This document shows, one piece after another, positions 18,310-25,317 of a stretch of 38,087 nucleotides of DNA (positions within the stretch are counted from its first letter, which is position 1; each line of letters begins with the position of its first letter). Made by a program: the position numbers and the translations under genes. Source of the DNA: an uncultured Bryobacterales bacterium. GTDB lineage: Bacteria; Acidobacteriota; Terriglobia; Bryobacterales; Bryobacteraceae. The DNA is taken from the NCBI GenBank assembly GCA_937959285.1, contig CALGAR010000096.1:1-38087 (forward strand), in the 5' to 3' direction. The notes under the pieces are model-generated. The model was not told where the DNA came from. It ran no database searches and saw nothing but the letters and a program-made list of their open reading frames with translations.

Positions 18310-19419
18310 ATGGACAGACGACATTTTCTTCTGAGCTCGGCAGCGGCGGCACACGCCTCCTTCGCTCAAACCGGCCCGAACGATAAAGTGGCTACCGCCA
18401 TGATCGGTACGGGTAACCGCGGCTCCTATGTCCTTCGCGGCATATTGGAGCAGCCGAACGCCAAGGTTGTCGCATTGTGTGACATCAAGCCAGACCGGCT
18501 TGACAAAGCGGCGACGATCGCGGCGAGAGACAATCCGACGACTTACAGGGAATGGCGGAAGATCATCGAGCGTAAAGACATTGACGCCGTCTTCATCGCC
18601 ACGCCTCCTCACCTTCACGCTGAGATGGCCATTGCGGCTCTAAAGGCCGGGAAGCACGTCTATTGTGAAAAGCCGATTGGCGTGACACCCGCGTCCATTC
18701 GCGAGCTCGTGAAAGTTGCGCAGGCTTCGAACAAGGTGTTTGTCACCGGCCAGCAGATGCGGTCCTTCCGCCAGGTCGGACAGGCGGTGGAGAAAATCCG
18801 GAACGGCGCCATCGGAGACATTCTGATGGTCAAGGCGCAGCGCCACGCGGCAGCCGACCTTGCCCACGACGGATCCTCGGCCGATTGGTACTTCAATTTC
18901 AGCAAATCGGGCGGATATCTCATCGAGCAGTCGGTCCATAATCTCGATGCCTGCAATTGGGTCATCGGCGACCACCCGATCCGTGCAAGCGGTTTCGGCG
19001 GCACTGTCCTTTATAAGAATGATCCGCCGGGCCGAGACATCATGGATTCCTGCACGCTCAGCTTCGAGTACCCTCGCGGCATCCATATGTCTTTTACGCA
19101 GCTGGTATTCCATCCCCGCGGTCTGCCTGCAGGCAACCAGTACATCTTTGTCTACGGGAGCAAGGGAGCCGTGGATCTGCTGAACGGAGCGATGTTCTAC
19201 CCGCGCGAGGGAGGGAAACAACCCGAACCGCTTGCCCCAAAGCAGGAAGAGCCGCCTCACGCGCACGTAACGGCCTTCTATGATTGCATCCTGAAGGGAA
19301 CCCGCTCGCCGGCTGATGTCGTCGTCGGAGCGACCGCGGCACTTACTTCCATCCTGGCGCATGAGGCGTGCGTCAGCCGGAAGGTGGTCGAGTGGAGCGA
19401 TTTCCGGATCAATCTCTAA
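18310..19419 (+). CDS. Tat-exported Gfo/Idh/MocA family oxidoreductase
   Basis: 369 residues. N-terminal MDRRHFLLSSAAAAHA is a twin-arginine-type signal, fitting export of a folded, cofactor-loaded enzyme. The Rossmann domain has GTGNRG (33-38), CDIKPDR (57-63), ATPPHLH (97-103) and the conserved EKP (120-122). The substrate domain contains EQSVHNLDACNWVIGDHP (206-223), with the family's catalytic His at about 210 and Asp at about 213. These enzymes oxidise or reduce sugar hydroxyls with tightly bound or free NAD(P); members such as DgpA oxidise glycosides at C3. It is the last gene of the ROK2 unit (gap 29 bases) and is followed by the attenuator promoter of the ACT gene. Reaction and substrate are inferred from context. 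Confidence 0.9.
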   Translation: MDRRHFLLSSAAAAHASFAQTGPNDKVATAMIGTGNRGSYVLRGILEQPNAKVVALCDIKPDRLDKAATIAARDNPTTYREWRKIIERKDIDAVFIATPPHLHAEMAIAALKAGKHVYCEKPIGVTPASIRELVKVAQASNKVFVTGQQMRSFRQVGQAVEKIRNGAIGDILMVKAQRHAAADLAHDGSSADWYFNFSKSGGYLIEQSVHNLDACNWVIGDHPIRASGFGGTVLYKNDPPGRDIMDSCTLSFEYPRGIHMSFTQLVFHPRGLPAGNQYIFVYGSKGAVDLLNGAMFYPREGGKQPEPLAPKQEEPPHAHVTAFYDCILKGTRSPADVVVGATAALTSILAHEACVSRKVVEWSDFRINL

Positions 19420-19439
19420 CTTTCAAATACCTCGTGCGA

Positions 19440-19469
19440 TTGAAACGAACTAACTTTATCAGTTACACT
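19440..19469 (+). promoter_or_regulatory. Promoter of the isoleucine leader/ACT gene
   Basis: TTGAAA (19440-19445) and TACACT (19464-19469) with an 18-base spacer, 21 bases after the oxidoreductase stop. The expected start near 19476 falls at the AGGAAAG ribosome site of the leader ORF, so the transcript may have almost no 5' UTR. Confidence 0.6.
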
Positions 19470-19479
19470 TAGGAAAGCG

Positions 19480-19590
19480 ATGCGTTCCACTTACAGCTTT
19501 GAGACGATCCGTAAGGGCTCGCTCGAGTTCGGTGGAAGCATTGTGGCTGTCGCTACGATCGCGATTATTATTGGTCGCGGGTCTGGCTGA
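19480..19590 (+). CDS. Isoleucine-rich leader peptide (36 codons)
   Basis: ATG at 19480 follows AGGAAAG by two to three bases, and the stop TGA is at 19588-19590. The C-terminal half reads VAVATIAIIIGRGSG, with Ile codons ATC (19558), then three ATT in a row (residues 29-31, 19564-19572), plus Val codons just before. This resembles the ilv operon leader peptides of enterobacteria, including the IIxGRG-type ending seen in the E. coli ilvGMEDA leader. The stop codon lies inside the antiterminator strand, so a ribosome reaching the stop would block antitermination while one stalled at the Ile run would not. It is too short for a normal enzyme and has no other recognisable domain. Confidence 0.78.
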   Translation: MRSTYSFETIRKGSLEFGGSIVAVATIAIIIGRGSG

Positions 19591-19632
19591 CGGCTGCTGA
19601 TATCGCGAAATTTTTCAGGGCCGCCAGTCAGA
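19582..19632 (+). promoter_or_regulatory. Antiterminator pairing of the Ile attenuator
   Basis: TCTGGCTGACGGC (19582-19594) can pair with GCCGCCAGTCAGA (19620-19632): 12 of 13 positions pair, with one G-U and one mismatch. The 3' strand uses the ascending arm of the terminator (19619-19628), so the two folds exclude each other. The 5' strand begins 10 bases after the last Ile codon and overlaps the leader stop. Confidence 0.72.
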
Positions 19633-19656
19633 GGAACTGGCGGCCTTTTCTGTTTT
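19619..19656 (+). terminator. Intrinsic terminator of the Ile attenuator
   Basis: GGCCGCCAGT (19619-19628), seven-base loop, ACTGGCGGCC (19636-19645): a perfect 10-bp stem, directly followed by TTTTCTGTTTT (19646-19656). It lies between the leader ORF and the ACT gene, 11 bases before its GTG start, which is the attenuator position. Confidence 0.85.
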
Positions 19657-19667
19657 GGAGGGATCGT

Positions 19668-19985
19668 GTGGCTCACTTTCTGATCGTGGCCCGAAATCAT
19701 GCCGGCGTGCTCGCCCGTATCACAAGCGTTGTCAGCTCCACTGGAGCCAATATCGACATCGCCCGTGCCTGTCCTATGCCTGAATCGGATTTGTCTGTCA
19801 TCGAAATCGAGGTCGGTGTGGACAATTTCATTCGTGATCGCCTTGTCCGGAAGCTGCAGCGAATCGTGGACGTGGTAGCGGTGCAAGCGTCGGACAGCGG
19901 AAAGAGCGTGTCGATTGAATTAGGCCCGGAAATAAGGCAGACGGCAGAGGCCACCGCGTCCGCCCTAATTCCGCGCAACGCTTAG
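19668..19985 (+). CDS. IlvN-type ACT-domain protein (short acetolactate synthase small subunit-like)
   Basis: 105 residues, GTG start with GGAGGG upstream. An ACT fold covers about 3-73. 'LIVARNHAGVLARITSVVSSTGANI' (5-29) matches the RNHPGV-type ligand-binding turn of IlvN, and 'LVRKLQRIVDVVAVQ' (59-73) matches the closing helix and strand of acetolactate synthase small subunits. It has the length of IlvN or IlvM (about 90-100 residues), not of the longer IlvH. In known systems this subunit activates the large subunit and confers valine feedback. No large-subunit gene (ilvB type) lies in the window; the next gene is convergent 19 bases away. The isoleucine attenuator upstream supports a branched-chain amino acid role. 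A free-standing ACT sensor is the alternative. Confidence 0.75.
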   Translation: MAHFLIVARNHAGVLARITSVVSSTGANIDIARACPMPESDLSVIEIEVGVDNFIRDRLVRKLQRIVDVVAVQASDSGKSVSIELGPEIRQTAEATASALIPRNA

Positions 19986-20004
19986 CTAATACTTACCGGC
20001 CGAA

Positions 20005-21708
20005 TTAGTTACTTCCGTAGGCAATCGAGACCGAGTTGCACTTTATTAAACCGGGGGCGTCCAGGGTGTACCGGGCTACGCCCGATTTAAAGTCTCCGGG
20101 GTTGAGCCTTTGAGTGTGCACCTTCTCGCCGCTGGCCGTCTGATATCGGTAAGTGACTCGAATGGGGGCCGTTAGCAAGGACGCGTCCCGAAGCTCGAAC
20201 CGGACCGTATTGCGGCCTTCGAAAATTCTCGGCAGCGACATGATGCCATTTTCAAAGAGAAGGTTCAGTGCGATCTCGTCAAGGCCGGCTGGGGCGGAGT
20301 GCGGCGGCACCGTGACCCTGAGCTGGAACCGGTACCTGCCATGAATACTGACATCTTTCCCGTTAAAACGAGGCCGCCCGAGCTCGATCGGCCTGCTGAC
20401 ATCGAGCGGCTGCCATGGAGACCAGACGTCAGGGTCCCCGGCCTGGTTGGTCTTCGGGCTCAGCACTCGTATTTCGACTTTCGCCGGTCCGACCAGCTTC
20501 GCCGCAAGCGTGCCTTCGACCAGTATGTAGGGACTGTAGAAATCGAAGATGGCAAATCCGCCATTGCTTGGATCCTTCGGCCGGAGGAATGGAGATGACT
20601 TGGCCTGTATGAGCGTGGAGTCCGGAGTGAGTACCTGGAGCAGTGCGGGATCGCGCAGATCAGGACCGTACTCAAGGCGGCCCCAGGCCTGACCGATCGT
20701 CTTGTCGCCCTCCATCTTCGGGTCGTAACCAAGACCTGCAGGGACCGTTGTCAGGTACGGCTTCATGCGCTCGTAATTGGGGTCGTATTTCGGCCAGTTC
20801 CCGTTTAGCATGCTCTCGGTTACGCGGTAGAACCGTCCTGCGGGAAGAAACGGGAACTCCCGATTGGCGCGTTCACTGACGGGCCGGTAGAAGGCCCGGG
20901 CCGAATTGTCCCAATAGCGGGTGATGACGGTTCCCTTGGGGAGCCAGAAACTCATGTCGTGGAACTTCGTCCCAATTTGATAGTGGGAGTCGCCGAATAC
21001 GGAACGGTCGGGAGAACCTGCCTTTTCCCATTCCGCCTGATTGCTGTAGTATACGGGCTGCAAGGCCAGCGCCCGCTCCCACTCCTGTCCGAAGTACTCA
21101 AAGAAGGGGCGGCTGCGGTGTTTGTAGTCCTTGTTCTTCAGGATGTTCGCATCGTCGCCCACCTCGGCCCAGTCAAGGATGCGGGCATCCGGCGTGTCGC
21201 GGTCGAGCAGGTAGTACCCGTAACGCGGATCGAAGGCGCCATAGTTTCCGTCGAGCCGGAGGCGGTACATCGTGTGGAATCCGCCGCCTTCGTTTTGAAC
21301 CACGACTCGATCCGACGCCTTGGGATCCTGGGTGAACTCCTTCCATGCCGCGTCCGCGATGCGGCTGCACGTGTCGCAGTAACCCCATCCATAGACGAAC
21401 AGGTTCTTGTGGGCATCCAGGACGTACTGCTCACGGCCATACTCGCCCTCATACGCCTGGATCATCCCGCCGACGGCCATCCGGCAGTACAGCCGCAGCC
21501 ATTCAAAGAAGGCCTTCCCCTTCGCTGTTTCGGTGGCGTTCTCCAAGCCCTCGATCCGTATGACGTCTGCAAGCCATGAACGAAGGTCGGTTGCCCGCGG
21601 CCAGCGTTCACTGATCACCAGCGGGCCTGAAGGAACACGCGGCTCGGCGGCGAAAGCGCCGGCTGCCACCAAGGCAAGGGCGAAGGACAGTATAGTCCGT
21701 CTATACAT
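20005..21708 (-). CDS. Secreted transglutaminase-fold protein A
   Basis: 567 residues from the ATG at 21708, chosen because AGGAG lies seven bases upstream; the TTG at 21714 is only one base from it. A signal peptide (about 1-21) is followed by an N-terminal helical part and a transglutaminase-like core. The core has YGWGYCDTC (Cys111, with Cys114), GGGFHTMYRLRLDG (His145) and AFDPRYGYY (Asp160), a Cys-His-Asp order. The C-terminal 250 residues look like beta-sandwich, containing 'FDFYSPYILVEG', 'GRYRFQLRV' and 'IMSLPRIFEGRNTVRFE'. Similar blocks in the same order occur in the protein at 33844-35796, so the two appear paralogous. Last gene of the minus arm from ROK3, 36 bases after the esterase. 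Protease, transferase or non-catalytic binding role are all possible. Confidence 0.75.
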   Translation of the reverse strand: MYRRTILSFALALVAAGAFAAEPRVPSGPLVISERWPRATDLRSWLADVIRIEGLENATETAKGKAFFEWLRLYCRMAVGGMIQAYEGEYGREQYVLDAHKNLFVYGWGYCDTCSRIADAAWKEFTQDPKASDRVVVQNEGGGFHTMYRLRLDGNYGAFDPRYGYYLLDRDTPDARILDWAEVGDDANILKNKDYKHRSRPFFEYFGQEWERALALQPVYYSNQAEWEKAGSPDRSVFGDSHYQIGTKFHDMSFWLPKGTVITRYWDNSARAFYRPVSERANREFPFLPAGRFYRVTESMLNGNWPKYDPNYERMKPYLTTVPAGLGYDPKMEGDKTIGQAWGRLEYGPDLRDPALLQVLTPDSTLIQAKSSPFLRPKDPSNGGFAIFDFYSPYILVEGTLAAKLVGPAKVEIRVLSPKTNQAGDPDVWSPWQPLDVSRPIELGRPRFNGKDVSIHGRYRFQLRVTVPPHSAPAGLDEIALNLLFENGIMSLPRIFEGRNTVRFELRDASLLTAPIRVTYRYQTASGEKVHTQRLNPGDFKSGVARYTLDAPGLIKCNSVSIAYGSN

Positions 21709-21744
21709 TTTCAATCTCCTGCTGTTGCGCGGCCGTCCGGCGTA

Positions 21745-23763
21745 TCACCTGGCCGGCGATCGGCGCTGAACGTTCTTTTTCAGATCGAGCTTGTGCAGGT
21801 GCCGGGAGTGCAACTGGAATGCCTGGTAGAGTTTCTCCTTCCCGTAGCGGACGTCGGGCGTATAGTGATACGACCACGTCTCGTTTTCGAGCAGGACAGG
21901 AATGCTTGCCGCGCGGGCTCCGGCTTCGGTCAGGCGAATCAGGCTTGTACGCTCCTTTGCGCCCGTCCACTCAAGCTGTTTTCCTTCCTCGATATCCGCG
22001 ACCTCTGTGATCAACTCCGCGGGACCGTGCACCTTTGTCCGGTACCAGTTGTTCTTGTCGAAAGGATCCATTCCCTGGCGTATCTGCACCCAAATCGTTG
22101 CTTCCTCACCGGGTTCGAGAATCCCGTTCCCATTGCCGCGTCCCTCCGTCACCGTGCGCTGAATCGATCCGCCGCCGCCCTGATTTCCTTTCTGCCGAAA
22201 GACGGAGAATGTCACGGTCCGGCCGTCCAGAATCTCAAAGGCAACCGGAGCTTCGATGTGTTCAGGGGCTATCAGGATGGGAATGGTTTGCGTTGTCGAG
22301 AGCCATCCGTCGTAGGTGATTGCGAGCGTCAGCGAGGCCGGCGCAAAGAATCCGCTTCCGCTCGTCAGTTTCACTCGCATTTGCGCGGAAAGGTCCTGAG
22401 CCGTTCCCGAAGCGATTTCGGGTATCTCCGCAGCGCCTGAGGTTACCGCTACCGTAGGGTAGGCCGATGTCAATCTCACCTTTACGCCACGCATCGGTAC
22501 TCCGCGAGGGTTGTAAATGCGGATCGGCAACGGAATCTCTGTGGCCGGCGGCAGGCGAAGAACGTCCTTTGCTGTTACCGGAAGCAGGACGGGCTTTTCA
22601 GCTCCGGTGCCCGGCCCGACAAAGCTGATCTGGTGGCCTTCGCCGTCCGTCACGAGGGTGAGCCGGCCGGAGGCGTCCGCGGAAACCTCGCCTCGTGTCG
22701 TCTTGCCGGTGGTGAGGTTGTAGTCGATGACGCCGTATTGCGTTCCGGCTTTATAAAGCGGTGCGGTTCGAATCGTGATGCGTCGCGTCGCTGGGGGGCC
22801 GTCCGGCGCCCACCTGCGTGTCGTCACGCGAAAGCCGCCTTGTTCGACGTCCGTGAGGTAGGTGATTCCTGGTCCCTCGCCGGCGGATTCAACCTCGTAG
22901 CCCCATACCGAAAAGCTGCGGTAGGGATTCGAATGACTCCAGGTTTGCGGAACATTATTCAGTGTCGGATTCGCAAAGGCTCGCTTGTGGAACTCGAAGG
23001 TCTCTTCGATGGATGTCGCCCAGTGCCGGTGATACTCGTCCTGGCGAAACTCGAAGTCCACGCTGCTGCGGGCATACGCCTCGCGAGTTTCCTCATGGTA
23101 CTGGCTAATGTAGTCGCCGCTTGCCCGGACCAGCCGCACCATCGTTTGAAGGTGATTGGCGACGTGATCCTTCGGCCGCCACAAGACACGCGAGCCTTTG
23201 TCGCCCGCGTAAAATTCCGGTCCGGGATTGAATGCGGATGCGCTGCCGATTAGATCCGGGAACCTGGCGCTCAGCCACAGACTCATAAAGCCGCCCATGC
23301 TCAGGCCGGAGGTCGCACGGTGGCGGCGGTCCGTCAACGTCCGGTAAGTAGAGTCGATGTGGGCGACGAGTTCCTTGAAGTATGCACCAAAGTCATAATC
23401 GCCACCCTCGATGCGGACATCCCAGGGTGACCCGCCGTAAAACCCCGTGTAGTCTCGCGCGACATAGCCATCTACCGCAACCACAATGACGTCGTTGGCC
23501 TGTACAAAGCGCACGATCTTAGGGACGGTATCCTGTCCCTGGTCGTAATGCTCCAGCGTGTAGCGATCGCTATGGCCATGGAAGTAATAGATCACCGGGT
23601 ACCGTTTGGTGGTGTGGTCATAGTCCGGGGGCAGGAACAGACGGTAGTTTCGTTCTTGCCCAAAGACGGTAGAGAAATGTTTCCGGTCGTGGAACGGCTG
23701 CGTCCCGGTGCAGACGGCGGCCGCCAATATCGTAAGGGCTAAGATTCTCAATGGTGCGTTCAC
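21745..23763 (-). CDS. Secreted esterase (PF00756 / enterochelin esterase-like) with C-terminal beta-sandwich domains
   Basis: 672 residues, GTG start overlapping the ROK3 stop (GTGA). Signal peptide about 1-20. The alpha/beta-hydrolase domain (about 25-270) has YPVIYYFHGHSD (55-66), DVIVVAVDGY, 'GGDYDFGAYFKELVAHIDSTY', GLSMGGF (153-159, nucleophile Ser155) and a candidate catalytic His in YHRHW (His245 or His247). This is the esterase D/feruloyl esterase-like fold used on acylated polysaccharides and siderophores. Residues from about 290 onward form Ig-like or CARDB-like beta-domains, including NGNGILEPGEE, a motif common in secreted adhesive beta-sandwiches. Total length far exceeds single-domain esterases. 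Placed between ROK3 and the transglutaminase-fold gene, it probably removes ester side groups from the locus substrate. The exact ester is unknown. Confidence 0.85.
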   Translation of the reverse strand: MNAPLRILALTILAAAVCTGTQPFHDRKHFSTVFGQERNYRLFLPPDYDHTTKRYPVIYYFHGHSDRYTLEHYDQGQDTVPKIVRFVQANDVIVVAVDGYVARDYTGFYGGSPWDVRIEGGDYDFGAYFKELVAHIDSTYRTLTDRRHRATSGLSMGGFMSLWLSARFPDLIGSASAFNPGPEFYAGDKGSRVLWRPKDHVANHLQTMVRLVRASGDYISQYHEETREAYARSSVDFEFRQDEYHRHWATSIEETFEFHKRAFANPTLNNVPQTWSHSNPYRSFSVWGYEVESAGEGPGITYLTDVEQGGFRVTTRRWAPDGPPATRRITIRTAPLYKAGTQYGVIDYNLTTGKTTRGEVSADASGRLTLVTDGEGHQISFVGPGTGAEKPVLLPVTAKDVLRLPPATEIPLPIRIYNPRGVPMRGVKVRLTSAYPTVAVTSGAAEIPEIASGTAQDLSAQMRVKLTSGSGFFAPASLTLAITYDGWLSTTQTIPILIAPEHIEAPVAFEILDGRTVTFSVFRQKGNQGGGGSIQRTVTEGRGNGNGILEPGEEATIWVQIRQGMDPFDKNNWYRTKVHGPAELITEVADIEEGKQLEWTGAKERTSLIRLTEAGARAASIPVLLENETWSYHYTPDVRYGKEKLYQAFQLHSRHLHKLDLKKNVQRRSPAR

Positions 23764-25007
23764 TTTCCAGCCGCTGCCGATTTCTGCTCGAAATCAAAAT
23801 GTCCCGACGCGAACAGCGTGACGAAGGGTAGCGTCAAGGCGCCGACGATTCCCGCGTCCTGGCCAAGGCTGCAAGGGCGGAGAATCAGATCGCGGAAGGG
23901 ACGGAACTCCGGTCCGGCAGGGAATTGCTCCTGAATCGCTGTTACGACAAGCGGCCAGGCTTCTGTAATGATGCCGTTGATCAGAACCACATCCGGATTG
24001 AGCCCCCAGACGACATTGGCGATGCCGATCCCAAGGAACCGCATAGCCTCCCGCACGGCTTGCACCGCTGCCGGATCGCCCTGCATCGCGAGATGGCAAA
24101 CGGTGCTCATGCGCCTTTCGGTATCTCCGTACCGGGTCCTCCTGTCTTTCGACAATGCTGCGTACCGGGCAAGAATCGCAGGATTTGACACGAGCGACTC
24201 AAGGCATCCCGGGCGATCCTCCGCGCCGCCTCCCGGGGAATCGGCGATCACCATCTGACCAAACTCGCCGGCCGCCCGGTGAGGCCCCCGATATAGCTTT
24301 CCGTCCAGGATGATGCCCATGCCGACGCCTTCGTCGATTTTGACGAGCAGCATGCACCGGCTGTTGTGGATCTCAGAGTTTCCGTAGCTGTACTCCGCAA
24401 GAGTGGCCGCGCGGACATTGTTCTCCACGTACACCGGGATGTCCAGCTTCTCTTCCAGGTACTGCTTGATCGGCACCCCGTTCCATTCGGGAATGCTGCC
24501 GACGTCGACCACGCCTCTGACGTTGTCGACGATACCACGCGCACTGACGCCAACCCCGCGTAACCGCTCCCTACCGAACCGGTCAAGGGCCCGATGAACG
24601 TGCTCCGCGATGGCATCAAGCGTGGCTGTCGGGGAGGATGGGGTGCGAAACCTTTCAGTTTCTATCACCTGCCCGAGCAGCGTTCCAATCGATACGCGCG
24701 TTTCCCACTCGTGGATCTCCGCCCCAACCGACCGGAGGTACGTCTGGTCCAGCTCGAGGCGCAGGCCCGGACGGCCGCCGGTTGACTTCTCTGCGCCCTG
24801 TTCAAGGATCAATCTCTCGTTCAGCAGCTCGGTTGCGATCCGAGAGATCGTTCCTTCCGATAATCCGGTCCGGCGAGCTAACTCCGCACGCGACAGCTTT
24901 GGATGCTTTCGGAGGATCTGTAGCATCAGCGCCCTGTTAGCGCCTCGAACCTGCGTAATATGCTGCGGTGCAAGACGTTCCTTCGGGCGCTTCAGCATTA
25001 CGTTCAT
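23760..25007 (-). CDS. ROK family transcriptional regulator 3 (zinc motif degenerate)
   Basis: 415 residues. The winged helix-turn-helix lies at about 24-68 (LSRAELARRTGLSEGTISRIATELL), followed by the ROK fold. The catalytic-site segment is ENNVRA (195-200), with Asn where kinases have Asp. The zinc His of GEFGH is Gln (GEFGQ, 247-251), and only one of the three Cys remains (GCLE, Cys268). It should bind sugar-like effectors without zinc or kinase activity. It is divergent from TBDR4 across 310 bases and overlaps the esterase start by four bases, making it the first gene of the minus arm. It is the natural candidate to bind the TTGCAA-centred sites in the divergent region. The ATG at 25007 lacks a strong ribosome site; Met4 is an alternative. 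Confidence 0.92.
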   Translation of the reverse strand: MNVMLKRPKERLAPQHITQVRGANRALMLQILRKHPKLSRAELARRTGLSEGTISRIATELLNERLILEQGAEKSTGGRPGLRLELDQTYLRSVGAEIHEWETRVSIGTLLGQVIETERFRTPSSPTATLDAIAEHVHRALDRFGRERLRGVGVSARGIVDNVRGVVDVGSIPEWNGVPIKQYLEEKLDIPVYVENNVRAATLAEYSYGNSEIHNSRCMLLVKIDEGVGMGIILDGKLYRGPHRAAGEFGQMVIADSPGGGAEDRPGCLESLVSNPAILARYAALSKDRRTRYGDTERRMSTVCHLAMQGDPAAVQAVREAMRFLGIGIANVVWGLNPDVVLINGIITEAWPLVVTAIQEQFPAGPEFRPFRDLILRPCSLGQDAGIVGALTLPFVTLFASGHFDFEQKSAAAGK

Positions 25008-25032
25008 ATCTTGTTATCAGAAGGAAAGTGTA

Positions 25033-25044
25033 ATTGCAAGTATA
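25033..25044 (-). promoter_or_regulatory. Site A: ACTTGCAAT box overlapping a TATACT -10 of ROK3
   Basis: Read on the minus strand, TATACT (25044-25039) is followed directly by ACTTGCAAT (25041-25033, overlapping). No good -35 is seen. Binding here would block ROK3 transcription, consistent with autoregulation. Confidence 0.4.
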
Positions 25045-25102
25045 GAAACCGCGGCTCCTTCTCCTGCTCAATCTGACGGCGTGTGAAACCCTCTACCGTT
25101 TA

Positions 25103-25110
25103 CTTGCAAG
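25103..25110. promoter_or_regulatory. Site B: CTTGCAAG palindrome
   Basis: Perfect 8-bp palindrome CTTGCAAG preceded by TTTA. It shares the core of sites A and C and lies about midway between them. Confidence 0.4.
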
Positions 25111-25165
25111 GCGGAATCGATGATTTTCCCAAGCCTTGTTAAGTGTTACGTGCAGTACCCTATGT

Positions 25166-25180
25166 CTTGCATACTGCAAG
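25166..25180. promoter_or_regulatory. Site C: CTTGCATACTGCAAG palindrome next to the TBDR4 -35
   Basis: Perfect inverted repeat of 6 + 3 + 6 bases ending six bases before the -35 hexamer at 25187. This is the best operator candidate in the region, presumably for ROK3. Confidence 0.55.
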
Positions 25181-25186
25181 AAAGTC

Positions 25187-25216
25187 TTGACGAAGTCGCG
25201 TTGGCAGATCTATACT
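25187..25216 (+). promoter_or_regulatory. Promoter of TBDR4
   Basis: TTGACG (25187-25192) and TATACT (25211-25216), 18-base spacer, each five of six consensus matches. Expected start near 25223, about 95 bases before the ATG. Confidence 0.7.
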
Positions 25217-25317
25217 CAGCACAAATTCTCAAAGTGCATGCGGGCGGAAGTCCCGGCCACGTTACACGCTGTGGCATTCCCCCCGGAACACGTCCCCAGA
25301 GGAGACTAGAGGTATCC

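Larger units (their letters stand above)
25008..25317. other. Divergent regulatory region between ROK3 and TBDR4
   Basis: 310 bases without a supportable gene. The TBDR4 frame stays open through 25120, but coding-like features begin only at the signal peptide Met at 25318. It contains three TTGCAA-type sites and a strong rightward promoter (listed separately). The predicted TBDR4 leader, from about 25223 to 25317, shows no known riboswitch. Confidence 0.6.

Noticed and set aside
21709..21714. TTG start two codons upstream in the transglutaminase-fold gene
   Set aside because: Only one base from AGGAG; the ATG at 21708 is seven bases away and fits better.
25120..25317. N-terminal extension of TBDR4 by 66 codons
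   Set aside because: It would begin upstream of the predicted promoter, has no ribosome site, and would bury a clear signal peptide.
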